NCBI GenBank assembly: GCA_038735125.1
Contig: JAVYNU010000001.1
Span: 279,662-343,661, forward strand
Direction: 5' to 3'
DNA length: 64,000 bases
DNA from: Ignisphaera sp.
Lineage (GTDB): Archaea > Thermoproteota > Thermoprotei_A > Sulfolobales > Ignisphaeraceae
Both the position numbers and the translations under genes were made by a program. The stretch's first letter is position 1, and the number at the start of each line of letters is the position of its first letter. Under the pieces are notes generated by a model. That model saw nothing but the letters and a program-made list of their open reading frames with translations, made no database searches and was not told the DNA's origin. Shown piece by piece: positions 17,786-26,208 of the stretch.

Positions 17786-18228
17786 CTGCCCTCACCCATG
17801 AGAGTTATTATAGCAACATTTATGCTGACAAAAAACAGTATTACTGCGAGAAAGTCTTGGATAGGCACCTTTAGAACAACACTAGCTTTTCCGCCGAGTT
17901 GAGTTTGTAGACCAAAGCCACTGATAACAGCAAGAGAACAAGCAACGCTAATTATGGTTAATACAGCAATTTTTATGGCATTGCTACGCCAATTTATGCT
18001 ACTAGGTTGTGGTAGCACAAATGTGGCTAGATACATTAGAGCTACAATAATACCAGAAAACATGAATATCACGATCAAGCCTACATACACTGCTACGTAA
18101 ATGCCTATTGAGGCGCCGATTAGAAGGCTCCCTACAAAGATCTCTAATACGCATCTCCAAGCCTTTACATCTAGCAAGGCCAAGACAATCATTATCGCTC
18201 CAGCGAAACTAAGCAGAACCTCTAGCAT
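17782..18228 (-). CDS. NuoJ-like membrane subunit
   Basis: A 148-residue hydrophobic protein with about five helices. VAVYVGLIVIFMFSGIIVALMYLA corresponds to the NuoJ region around the TM3 pi-bulge (usually written …VYvGaimVLFlFvIM). Position between the ferredoxin-like NuoI and NuoK, with short overlaps on both sides, supports the call. Confidence 0.85.
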   Translation of the reverse strand: MLEVLLSFAGAIMIVLALLDVKAWRCVLEIFVGSLLIGASIGIYVAVYVGLIVIFMFSGIIVALMYLATFVLPQPSSINWRSNAIKIAVLTIISVACSLAVISGFGLQTQLGGKASVVLKVPIQDFLAVILFFVSINVAIITLMGEGR

Positions 18229-18578
18229 TTTGACCCCGGCCTCAATATGACTAGTTCTCTCCTCATTTCAATAGCATTAAACTGGCAAACTTGTGCACAT
18301 AAACCACAGTATATACATTTGAAGTAATTGAACTCTGGTCTTCTAACTGGCAATGTCCTGCCACCAACATTCTTCTCACCGACAATCTTCATTGTTATGG
18401 CATTGCTAGGGCAGTTCATAGCGCATAGTGAACAACCAGTGCATTTCTCTGGTATTAATACGGGGTATCCTCTGCTATATGGGCTAAAAACACCTTTTTC
18501 TACCTCTGCCAGAGGCTCTGTAGATGGTTTTGAAAAAAGGCTCTTCACAACTTCCTTCAACATTGTCAACTGTGCCAT
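18222..18578 (-). CDS. NuoI/HycF-like polyferredoxin subunit
   Basis: About 118 residues from the ATG at 18578, which overlaps the NuoH stop codon; the frame is open to 18653, but that extension lies inside NuoH and is not family-like. It contains two [4Fe-4S] motifs, CTGCSLCAMNCP and CIYCGLCAQVCQ. They would carry electrons from a ferredoxin to the proximal cluster of the small subunit. The protein is soluble and sits on the cytoplasmic face. Confidence 0.92.
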   Translation of the reverse strand: MAQLTMLKEVVKSLFSKPSTEPLAEVEKGVFSPYSRGYPVLIPEKCTGCSLCAMNCPSNAITMKIVGEKNVGGRTLPVRRPEFNYFKCIYCGLCAQVCQFNAIEMRRELVILRPGSKC

Positions 18579-19528
18579 TATATCAGCCCAACACCTTTCA
18601 ATATGAACAGTATAAAGGCTTGGATAACAAGCATTACTATACCTCTTTCCCAAAGCCTCTGGGGCATAAAAACTTCTCTGACTCTAACAGCCATGCCCTG
18701 CAATATTACAAGCAGTACCAATACAATAATCATCTTAGCAATAAAGTATATTGGATATAGCCAGGGAAAATCATAGGCCATAGGGCCTTGCCCACCCCCC
18801 AGAAACGCTGTTGTTATTAAAGCAATACCATACACCATTTCCAGATCCTTGCCCAGCTGTATGAAGGCTAGTCTTCTACAACAGTATTCGGTCATCCAGC
18901 CAGCAGCTATCTCCTGCTTCGCATGAGGTAGATCAAATGGCGGTTTCTCTAGCTTTGCAAGAAGCGCTATCAGCGCTACAACAAAGCCTAGGGGCTGCAC
19001 TAATAGTGTTGGGTACCGAGACTGTGCTTTAACTACGTCAGACATTGATAGTGTGTTGCATTGCATAAACGGTAGAGCCAGGGTTATTAACAGAAGCGAT
19101 TCATACATTGCATACTGTGTAACAAGCCTTCCTGTACCGACAACTGTAAATGATGTTTGGATAGATAATCCCATTAGAGTTTGTGCTACCGCCGACAATG
19201 CAAAGGTTAGTGGCACTATGATGAAATCCTCATTGAAGCTGTAAGGAGATGGCGAAACAAATAAAGGTATAAAGAATAGACCAACTACTGAGCTCAGCAC
19301 ATAGAGAATAATAGAAAAGTCGGCTAGATAAATATTCATACCTTCAATCTCGGTCTCCTCTTTTAGAAGCAATTTTGCAAAATCATAAAATGGCTGTAAA
19401 ATGCCTTTAAACCCTGTTAACAACGGGCCTACACGCCACTGGATTCTGGCAATAAGTTTTCTTTCAATCCATTCGAAAATTAGGGCCAAAACTATGAACA
19501 CAATTAAAAAGATTAGCGTAAGAACCAC
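18578..19528 (-). CDS. NuoH/HycD-like membrane anchor subunit
   Basis: 316 residues with about eight spans. The NuoH signature is clear: ERKLIARIQWRVGPLLTG at the N-terminus, KEETEIEGMN, and LEKPPFDLPHAKQEIAAGWMTEYC, the acidic loop that in complex I lines the quinone site and in hydrogenases couples to the membrane arm. It forms the joint between the Ni-Fe arm and the antiporter arm. Confidence 0.93.
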   Translation of the reverse strand: MVLTLIFLIVFIVLALIFEWIERKLIARIQWRVGPLLTGFKGILQPFYDFAKLLLKEETEIEGMNIYLADFSIILYVLSSVVGLFFIPLFVSPSPYSFNEDFIIVPLTFALSAVAQTLMGLSIQTSFTVVGTGRLVTQYAMYESLLLITLALPFMQCNTLSMSDVVKAQSRYPTLLVQPLGFVVALIALLAKLEKPPFDLPHAKQEIAAGWMTEYCCRRLAFIQLGKDLEMVYGIALITTAFLGGGQGPMAYDFPWLYPIYFIAKMIIVLVLLVILQGMAVRVREVFMPQRLWERGIVMLVIQAFILFILKGVGLI

Positions 19529-19543
19529 TACAAACGTTTTTAC

Positions 19544-21184
19544 TCACCTAGCTCTTCTACTTTCCTTTCTCAACTTGTTAAAATCGACAAAAAATACATT
19601 ATTGCGATTCTTATCAACGACGAGAACCCTGTCCATGCAGCTAAAGCATGGGTCAATAGATGTTATGATTACTGGCACATCTGATAACGTATAGCCCTTC
19701 AATATATCAGCTGCTAGAAGAATATTTGCTAGCGTAGGTGTCCTTATCTTAACTCTGTGAGGATTTCTAGAGTTTGCCGCCTTAACGTAATAAAATAGTT
19801 CTCCCCTTGGTGCCTCCGTCCTAGCCACCACCTCTCCTTCTTTAACTACCCCACTGACAAGAGTTTTTGGAACTGGATTCTCATTCCTAGGCATTTTCTC
19901 GATGCACTGCCTTATTATGTTAATAGACTCTAGCACCTCTTTAATTCTCACCATAGTCACATTGAATACATCGCCACCCTTACCTGTAACCACATTAAAA
20001 TCTATCTCGTCATAGACTCCATAAGGTTCAACCTTCCTCATGTCATAGGGGACTCCAGTAGCTCTTATTATTGGCCCAACAGCTCCCAGTCTAATGGCAT
20101 GCTCAGCATTATACATTCCAATACCTTTGATCCTTTCTACCAGTGGCTCATACGACATTATCTCATCTATGAGCTTCTTATAATCTTTCTCAAATTCCGC
20201 TATAGTCTTTGCAACTGTATTCAGTTTTTCATCAGATACATCCTTTCTCACACCACCAAACGCTATAAATGATTTGTGGACCCTATTACCTGTCAAAAGG
20301 TCGAGTAGCGACATTATCTTTTCTCTTAACCTCCAGATCCACATGAACATGCTTTCAAATCCAGTCCAATAGCCTAAGAGACCTATCCACAACACATGAC
20401 TGTGAATCCTCTCAAGCTCTGCTATTACGGTTCTTAGATACTCAGCTTTTTTACTTGGCTTAACATTCAGAAGCTCTTCAACAGCTAATGTAAATATCCA
20501 TGAGTGTATAAAGCTGCAAATACCGCAAATTCTTTCAACTAGGAATAGATCCTGCAGAAAGGTCCTACCCTCAGCAATTTTCTCTATACCCCTGTGCACA
20601 TGACCTATCTTCGGAATTACATCAACGATTGTCTCCCCTTCCAGTACAAGAATAAATCTCTCAGGCTCTTTTAATGCTGGGTGGTATGGGCCAAAAGGTA
20701 AGAGGATAACCGACTCAGCACTATACCTAGATGAGCCAGTAACATAAATCTGTGGCTCTCCCAACATGCAACCTGCTACAACCTTCTCCAAATCTTCTTG
20801 TTTCACATTCCTAAGCAACGGATGTGCATTATTGGGGAAGCAATCTGGTAGCAAAACTCTTTTCCCAGTGAATGGGTTTCCATCAAATGTCACGCCGAAG
20901 AGTTCAGAAACCTCCTGTTCATATATGGAGGCTGCTGGAGCCACTGAGGCTATGGATGGTAGAGTCTTCTTGTCCTCGGGTATTCTAGTTGAAATATTTT
21001 TTAATGCACCTCTGAAATCGCTGAAGGTGTATATAAGCTCTATGCTCTTCTCTTTTTCATCATGCACAGCAGTTACTGAGATTAGATGTGGATAACTCGA
21101 CAGCGTCTTGCTGGCAACCTCTACAATGCTGTGGGGCTCTGTATATGCCTTATCCTCTATTCTGCTCCTCCCCACAACCACCAC
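19544..21184 (-). CDS. Group 4 [NiFe]-hydrogenase large subunit, NuoC-NuoD fusion (HycE-like)
   Basis: 546 residues. Residues 1 to about 140 are a NuoC-type 30-kDa domain (EQEVSELFGVTFDGNP). The remainder is the large-subunit domain. Both nickel-binding pairs are present: RICGICSFIHS near residues 219-222 and DPCFSCMDR near 512-515. True complex I NuoD lacks these cysteines, so this is a catalytic [NiFe] subunit. About 27 residues follow the second pair, as in HycE, whose tail is removed by a maturation protease after the Arg; none is seen nearby. It starts within the end of the small-subunit gene. Confidence 0.92.
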   Translation of the reverse strand: MVVVGRSRIEDKAYTEPHSIVEVASKTLSSYPHLISVTAVHDEKEKSIELIYTFSDFRGALKNISTRIPEDKKTLPSIASVAPAASIYEQEVSELFGVTFDGNPFTGKRVLLPDCFPNNAHPLLRNVKQEDLEKVVAGCMLGEPQIYVTGSSRYSAESVILLPFGPYHPALKEPERFILVLEGETIVDVIPKIGHVHRGIEKIAEGRTFLQDLFLVERICGICSFIHSWIFTLAVEELLNVKPSKKAEYLRTVIAELERIHSHVLWIGLLGYWTGFESMFMWIWRLREKIMSLLDLLTGNRVHKSFIAFGGVRKDVSDEKLNTVAKTIAEFEKDYKKLIDEIMSYEPLVERIKGIGMYNAEHAIRLGAVGPIIRATGVPYDMRKVEPYGVYDEIDFNVVTGKGGDVFNVTMVRIKEVLESINIIRQCIEKMPRNENPVPKTLVSGVVKEGEVVARTEAPRGELFYYVKAANSRNPHRVKIRTPTLANILLAADILKGYTLSDVPVIITSIDPCFSCMDRVLVVDKNRNNVFFVDFNKLRKESRRAR

Positions 21185-21641
21185 CAGCTACCTTTATCTC
21201 CCCTTTGTATATAGCCTCCAAAGCCCTGAAAATCTCTTTTGGATTTGGAGGGCACCCAGGTACACAAATGGTGACTGGGATAACCTTTTCAACACCGCCC
21301 AAAACTGTGTATCCACCAGAAAATATGCCCCCACTGCATGCACAAGTTCCAATAGCGATAACATACTTCGGCTCTGGCATCTGATCATATATGAGTTTTA
21401 GGGATTTCGCTACCTGTAGTGTTACCGGACCTGTGACAACAAGAACATCTGCGTGCTTGGGAGAGGCAACTAGCTTAGCCCCCAAACGCTCAACATCATA
21501 TAACGGTGTTAACGCTGCAACAAACTCTATATCACATCCGTTACAGCCCCCACTATTAAAATGGAAAATCCATGGACTCTTCCTAACAAGCCTTCTATCA
21601 AATGACTCATGTTCACTTCTTTGCCCATCTGCCATAGTCAC
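21150..21641 (-). CDS. [NiFe]-hydrogenase small subunit (NuoB/HycG-like)
   Basis: 163 residues. Four cysteines for the proximal [4Fe-4S] cluster are visible: GGCNGCDIE (about 33 and 36), GTCACSGG (about 99) and VCVPGCPPNPKE (about 129). It has only this one cluster, as in group 4 enzymes. The C-terminus is glycine- and cysteine-rich (AGGGCGEEQ). It overlaps NuoA by 4 bp and the large-subunit start by 35 bp. It transfers electrons between the NuoI-like ferredoxin subunit and the Ni-Fe site. Confidence 0.92.
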   Translation of the reverse strand: MTMADGQRSEHESFDRRLVRKSPWIFHFNSGGCNGCDIEFVAALTPLYDVERLGAKLVASPKHADVLVVTGPVTLQVAKSLKLIYDQMPEPKYVIAIGTCACSGGIFSGGYTVLGGVEKVIPVTICVPGCPPNPKEIFRALEAIYKGEIKVAGGGCGEEQNRG

Positions 21642-21967
21642 ACACCTTCAATTGATAGTATAGCAAGCAAAACATAGATTACAAAACCTAGCAAGAATGA
21701 AAACAGAGCATAATGAGAAAACCCTGTAAACAGAAATATCGTTACAATACATTCAATGGATAAAAGCAAAGGCAAAACCACTACAATACTCGTTACATAC
21801 CTATAGAAGTGCTCCGGAATTATAAGCCCACCCTCAAAAGGCTTAACAAAATTGATTTTAGATCTACATCCAGAGCCTTTGACACATCTAATTAGTATTG
21901 GCAAATAAAATAAAGCAACAACAAAAACCACTAAAGAGGTAATGGCATAAAATATGCCTGATATCAA
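21638..21967 (-). CDS. NuoA-like membrane subunit
   Basis: 109 residues with three membrane helices, starting at TTG 21967. The first helix is followed by a loop with VKPFEGGLIIPEHFYRY, matching the NuoA loop KPYExG; the second helix contains LSIECIV, where NuoA has a conserved acidic residue. It is divergent but in the right place as first gene of the operon. Formate hydrogenlyase-type hydrogenases lack NuoA, so its presence is notable. Confidence 0.7.
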   Translation of the reverse strand: MISGIFYAITSLVVFVVALFYLPILIRCVKGSGCRSKINFVKPFEGGLIIPEHFYRYVTSIVVVLPLLLSIECIVTIFLFTGFSHYALFSFLLGFVIYVLLAILSIEGV

Positions 21968-22003
21968 ACCTGTTGCCCTCTTAGCTAAAGAGACCTGCGT
22001 ACA

Positions 22004-22012
22004 CTATATAAG
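22004..22012 (-). promoter_or_regulatory. TATA box of the hydrogenase operon
   Basis: On the minus strand CTTATATAG lies about 37-45 bp upstream of the TTG start of the NuoA-like gene, the distance expected for an archaeal promoter with a short leader. No other promoter-like element is evident within the tightly packed nine-gene operon. Confidence 0.6.
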
Positions 22013-22774
22013 ATTTTTGTCTTGTTTTTGATACCTAGTTATACTCAGTTATACTGAGCCTTAATTGTAATAGCAAATTAGAAACATAAAAACACAAATT
22101 GTTTCAGAATAGAATAGATGTAATCGAATTCAAGCGATCTCTACCATACAGTGTTCAAGATAGGTAGCATGAATGTTCTAAAACACCAATATGCCGGGTT
22201 TTCTCAGCTGAAAAATTTAGGTGATATTCCTCTTGTTTGCAGCTGATGAAGCCAACATACATATCTATACAGTTGATATAACCACTAAAAGGTGGCTGCG
22301 TTGACCCCATTGCACCAGCTAAGCCATATGGCTTTGGAGGCTCTGCTATTGCATGGGCTATGACTAGTTATAAAGTGGTAGAAAGTAATGGTAGGTAAAG
22401 AAATGGTTGGTGCCAGCATTCCCATGGTTTGCATAGAATCAATTAAATATTATGATTCTTCAGCAAGGAGAAGAACCTTCTATTTCCAATACCAGAGCCG
22501 TGGATTACCAGCTTAGTTGTCGCTGAAATAGCACTAATAGTTTTCTATTATGTGGCCAAGGATGCAACTCATCTAGCATTAATAATAATATTGTGTTAAA
22601 ACCTTATGTAGCTAATCTCCCATAGGCTTCAGGAAGAGACCTTGAAAACTTTAAAGCACAATATTTCTATGATCAGTCTCTAACGATATACCCGTCAATG
22701 ATCCCTACTATAGGCCTGAAAAGCTTGGTTCTGCCAAGAATTTCCCCATATAGGCTAAACGCAGAAGAGAAGAA
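22013..22774. other. Gene-free stretch with faint coding remnants
   Basis: No intact gene is present. Short coding-like pieces on the plus strand (VIFLLFAADEANIHIYTVDI near 22214; ARRRTFYF and PEPWITSLVVAEIALIVFYY near 22470-22550) are out of frame with each other and interrupted by stops, suggesting an old, unrecognisable pseudogene. Confidence 0.35.
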
Positions 22775-22850
22775 TGCGGCGGCCGGGATTTGAACCCGGG
22801 ATCTCCGGCTTGGAAGGCCGGCGTCCTAGACCAGGCTAGACGACCGCCGC
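22775..22850 (-). tRNA. tRNA-Gly (anticodon TCC)
   Basis: The minus strand folds as a tRNA. The acceptor GCGGCGG/CCGCCGC pairs perfectly; the anticodon stem CCGGC/GCCGG bears loop CTTCCAA; the T-arm is CCGGG-TTCAAAT-CCCGG. Loop positions 34-36 are TCC, reading GGA (and GGG) glycine codons. The discriminator is A, CCA is not encoded, and there is no intron. Confidence 0.96.
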
Positions 22851-22879
22851 CTTTTGTTAATAATAAAATGATTGGATTT

Positions 22880-23587
22880 TTAAGTGTTTGTGGTTTGTTT
22901 TTGTTTTTTGAATTCGTTTGCTACATTGGTGAAGGTTTCGATGACCTTTCTTTGGTATTCTTGGTCAATCCTATACCAATATACTGGTTTTTCAAGACCT
23001 TTCAATGCCTTAATTAGTAGTACCACACCCCTGATAACGTTAGCTACATCAAGTAGGAAGCTTTTGTTTTCTATTGGATCTTCTTCAGATTCGTGGTATG
23101 CCAGAGCCCATGGCGGGATTGCAACACCCATACTATTTAGAATCGTCATTAAATTTTGTATCACAGCTAAGGCGCCTGTGTCATTGCCTACAGCTATAAA
23201 CCCAGCTACTTTCCCCTCTAACCTGCTTCTGCCTTCGATGAATATAGCATTTTCGAAAACTGTTAGCCTGTCGATGAAGTTCTTCAGTGGTCCTGGTACA
23301 TTGTACCAGTATACTGGGGTCACAAATATCATTCCATCGACTTGCTCAACCACACTATAGAGTTTTTTCATATCATCTTCGTATACACATGGTAGTTTGC
23401 ATAGCATGACATCATCTGAGACACAGCCCTTGCAAGGCTTAATATCATAGTCATAAACATCGATTTTAATAGCATCAACACTTTCAATTTCTATAGCTAT
23501 TCTCCTCGCAGCTTCAGCCACTAGCCTAGCATTTCCATATTTTCTTGGCGATGCACTCACAATTAAGATTGAGATGGTTGAGCCCAT
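22880..23587 (-). CDS. NAD(P)H-dependent FMN flavoprotein (iron-sulfur flavoprotein/WrbA-like)
   Basis: A flavodoxin-fold protein of about 235 residues. ISILIVSASPRKYGNARLVAEA is the phosphate-binding loop for FMN, VTPVYWYNVPGPLKNFIDRL the second flavin loop. Between them lies a cysteine group, KPCKGCVSDDVMLCKLPC, as in iron-sulfur flavoproteins where it binds a [4Fe-4S] cluster; here the spacing is C-x2-C-x7-C-x3-C. The frame is open to 23623, but the ATG at 23587 follows GAGGTG and gives the family N-terminus. It may be a redox partner in an anaerobic metabolism. It is a single gene next to tRNA-Gly. Confidence 0.85.
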   Translation of the reverse strand: MGSTISILIVSASPRKYGNARLVAEAARRIAIEIESVDAIKIDVYDYDIKPCKGCVSDDVMLCKLPCVYEDDMKKLYSVVEQVDGMIFVTPVYWYNVPGPLKNFIDRLTVFENAIFIEGRSRLEGKVAGFIAVGNDTGALAVIQNLMTILNSMGVAIPPWALAYHESEEDPIENKSFLLDVANVIRGVVLLIKALKGLEKPVYWYRIDQEYQRKVIETFTNVANEFKKQKQTTNT

Positions 23588-23837
23588 GGATGATAACACC
23601 TCAACATGGTTTGACCATTCCATTGAATATTACATTTCAAGACTATGCCAATGCTGATACAACTTATTACTCACTCAAAAACGATAAGATAGAAATTATA
23701 AGCTTTAATCAATCTAATTAAAGGCTGTTTCGAATAATACCAATATCGTCTATGCATCGAATCAGCAAATACTATTGCTATAAATACTGCTTTTGATAGC
23801 AGAAAAGTTTTTTATGAGTCTAATACTATTTTGACTT

Positions 23838-24542
23838 TTGACTACAGTATCGATTAAGCTGAGGGTTAGCAATATGGCGTTAGAGGATTGGAGAACATAT
23901 AAAAAGGCTGAGACAGAAATAAAGAAAGGTCTAACAGATGAGATACATGAATTTCTAACAAAAGTTTTCAATATATATGTTGTTAAATTTAGCCCCGATG
24001 TGTTTAAGTATCTAGAGAGTTTGAGGGATAAGCTAATTTCTCTAACTACACGTTTTGAGAATGATAAGTACGCTGATTTTTGCGATTCTTTTTCCAAAGT
24101 CTATAAAACAATTCTATTCGATAAGAATATTGATTCTGGAAGCAAGAAAATGATTGAAGAACTTGCTCAAAAAACAAACAACTTCTTTAATTCAAAGGGT
24201 TTGCAACTATGTGTGAAAGAATTGAAGTATTATAAGCTAAGAATTAAGACCTTGTTCAATAGCAAAAACCTTGATAGCGCCACTATCAGTATAGAGTCAG
24301 AGGGGCGGGTAGTAGCATCGACGAAAACAGATGAAAATGGTTTCGCAGAGGTTGAGATACCAGAAGGAAAATATGCTATTTATGTCTATAAAGATCTTGG
24401 AGAAGGGAAATACGTCTACGAGGAGAAGACCATTTCAGTTCCACAAGAAACAGAGATAATATTTGATGTTAAGGAGGTAAAAAGCAGATCAGAAATTGAG
24501 AGAGAGCGTGGCGGTAAACCTCTTATAAAGGAGGTTACCTAA
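23838..24542 (+). CDS. Unidentified protein with C-terminal carboxypeptidase-regulatory-like beta-sandwich
   Basis: 234 residues from TTG 23838. The N-terminal 130 residues are charged and helical. Residues about 140-215 look like an Ig-like/CarboxypepD-regulatory domain: LDSATISIESEGRVVAS, TKTDENGFAEVEIPEG, KYAIYVYKD, ending in a charged tail. There is no signal peptide or membrane helix, unusual for a domain normally found on surface proteins. It is isolated and faces a protease gene convergently. I do not recognise the whole protein. Confidence 0.6.
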   Translation: MTTVSIKLRVSNMALEDWRTYKKAETEIKKGLTDEIHEFLTKVFNIYVVKFSPDVFKYLESLRDKLISLTTRFENDKYADFCDSFSKVYKTILFDKNIDSGSKKMIEELAQKTNNFFNSKGLQLCVKELKYYKLRIKTLFNSKNLDSATISIESEGRVVASTKTDENGFAEVEIPEGKYAIYVYKDLGEGKYVYEEKTISVPQETEIIFDVKEVKSRSEIERERGGKPLIKEVT

Positions 24543-24595
24543 TCAGGGAAATGCTTCTACAATCCAATAGCAATTGGCATTATTTGCAGAGCAGA

Positions 24596-25624
24596 TTAGG
24601 TGATTAGCATGTTGACATCTATTACACACTGTTTTATGAATCCATTATTCGGAGACTTGAATTGTAGATAAATAGCTGAATTGTTTATCACAGCTGATGC
24701 CACTATATTGCGAAGATCTTCTATAGAATTGATCTTTACATTATTGGCCTCTATCAAAATATCGCCAATATTCACTTGACATATATCCACTAGCTTTTTG
24801 TTTAGGATATCAACTACTATTACCCCATTCTCAGCTTTAAGATTCTTTAGCAAGCTAGTTGACTGCAAAAGTTTTAGCCCAAGTTTAACGGTAACTACCT
24901 TACCAAATTTCTTGAACATAAGCAGATCTCTTAAAATTCTCGTAGAAGGTGTCGCTAAAGAAAGCTCGTTGAATAGAATAGATCTTGAGATCACCATGCC
25001 AGCAACTTTTCCATAGATATCAACTATAGGTGCGCCACTCATTCCAGGAAGTATAGGCATATTCAACAGCATTAGCCCCTCAATTTCAGTGCCATCAACT
25101 GATGCCTTAACATCCAATCCACTAACAAAGCCATATGTTATAAAATGTCTGAGAAGCCCATAAGCAAACCCTGTTGATAAGACAATGGAGCCTATATCCG
25201 CTATCGAATCTCTTACATTTAGTGGCCTACCATTTTTTTCTACAGCCAAGAAGACAATGTCATTATCTTCATCATCTGCAACTATAGAAGCCTTCGAAAA
25301 ATCGCCATCAAATGTTAGTATGCATAGATTATCTCTATTGCCAAATTTCTTAATAACATGATAAGCTGATAAAATGATATCCCTATCCACATAGAAGCCT
25401 GTTGCTACTGATCCATCAAAGTCGTAATTCGCCTGGCCATTAATACAAGCATCTTTGCCAACCATGACTATTACTATAGACTCTAGTATAGAATGAATAA
25501 CCGCCTTAATACTATCTTCCAAACTCTTTAAAGAAATATGCGAAAATGTGATAGCATCATTTATAGGTTTGATCCTAGGCAATTTGACCCCCTTCACTAT
25601 ACCCACTATATTGCCTCTTAGCAC
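24596..25624 (-). CDS. HtrA/DegP-like serine protease with PDZ domain (divergent)
   Basis: 342 residues. A trypsin-fold domain carries the triad: His in ILSAYHVIKKF, Asp in EDNDIVFLAV and Ser in PGMSGAPIVD (GMSGAP in place of the usual GNSGGP). After about residue 245 a PDZ-like domain follows (VDICQVNIGDILIEANNVKINS, IEDLRNIVAS). No signal peptide is evident, so it is probably cytoplasmic or weakly membrane-associated. It is more divergent than the second HtrA gene at 26209. The intervening acylphosphatase-like gene is on the same strand. Confidence 0.82.
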   Translation of the reverse strand: MLRGNIVGIVKGVKLPRIKPINDAITFSHISLKSLEDSIKAVIHSILESIVIVMVGKDACINGQANYDFDGSVATGFYVDRDIILSAYHVIKKFGNRDNLCILTFDGDFSKASIVADDEDNDIVFLAVEKNGRPLNVRDSIADIGSIVLSTGFAYGLLRHFITYGFVSGLDVKASVDGTEIEGLMLLNMPILPGMSGAPIVDIYGKVAGMVISRSILFNELSLATPSTRILRDLLMFKKFGKVVTVKLGLKLLQSTSLLKNLKAENGVIVVDILNKKLVDICQVNIGDILIEANNVKINSIEDLRNIVASAVINNSAIYLQFKSPNNGFIKQCVIDVNMLIT

Positions 25625-25753
25625 TGGAATAATATATCAAGACCGCCCCTCAACAACAATATCTATGAACGACAACAAAGCAAATCTAGATTTGGGCGAA
25701 CAATATGTAACAAATTATTTGACTCGACTTATAGACGTGATTAAATAACTTTG

Positions 25754-26056
25754 TCATTCATAGTCTTTTTCAATAATATCAATATCTTCATGCCGAGGGC
25801 TACACGAATCAATGGAAAAAACATCAATACTATTTATAATAACATATGGCATTTCATTTTTTATTTCATCAATAATTTCATTGATATCCATACGATCAGC
25901 ATTCTCAACGCATACAAGGATCTCATCTGAATCTATATCCTCTATAAAGCCATGCAACTTTTTTATACGCATTTTTTCATATAGAAGCCCCTTTAATCCA
26001 AACCCTCTTATGAAGCCCTTGATAAGAATGAAATATGAGCCCATATTGTTCCCCAC
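25754..26056 (-). CDS. Acylphosphatase-like protein, catalytic residues not conserved
   Basis: 100 residues. The alpha/beta pattern matches acylphosphatase: IKGFIRGFGLKGLLYEKMRI corresponds to the GxVQGVGFR loop and helix, LHGFIEDIDSDEILVCVEN to the second strand pair, and the next helix and strand follow. Acylphosphatases hydrolyse acyl phosphates using a loop Arg and an Asn; here the Arg position is Lys (GLK) and the Asn position Asp (IED), so ordinary activity is doubtful. It lies between two HtrA-like protease genes. A binding or regulatory role is possible (inference). Confidence 0.55.
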   Translation of the reverse strand: MGNNMGSYFILIKGFIRGFGLKGLLYEKMRIKKLHGFIEDIDSDEILVCVENADRMDINEIIDEIKNEMPYVIINSIDVFSIDSCSPRHEDIDIIEKDYE

Positions 26057-26208
26057 CCTTACATTAATTAAATTTTAATATTGACTTTTGGCACATAAAA
26101 TGTATTGATACGATTTTTCATATCTTTAATAAAAAGCTTTCACCAATAAATTTTATTCTAGAAAACACATCCACCGTAACATTGATGGAAAGCTAGTTAA
26201 TACATTAT

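Noticed and set aside
18579..18653. N-terminal extension of the NuoI-like ferredoxin subunit
   Set aside because: It lies within the NuoH coding sequence and is unlike the family; the ATG overlapping the NuoH stop is the better start.
14466..21967. Ordinary complex I (NADH or F420 dehydrogenase)
   Set aside because: NuoEFG/FpoF-like genes are missing and the NuoD-like domain has both Ni-binding cysteine pairs.
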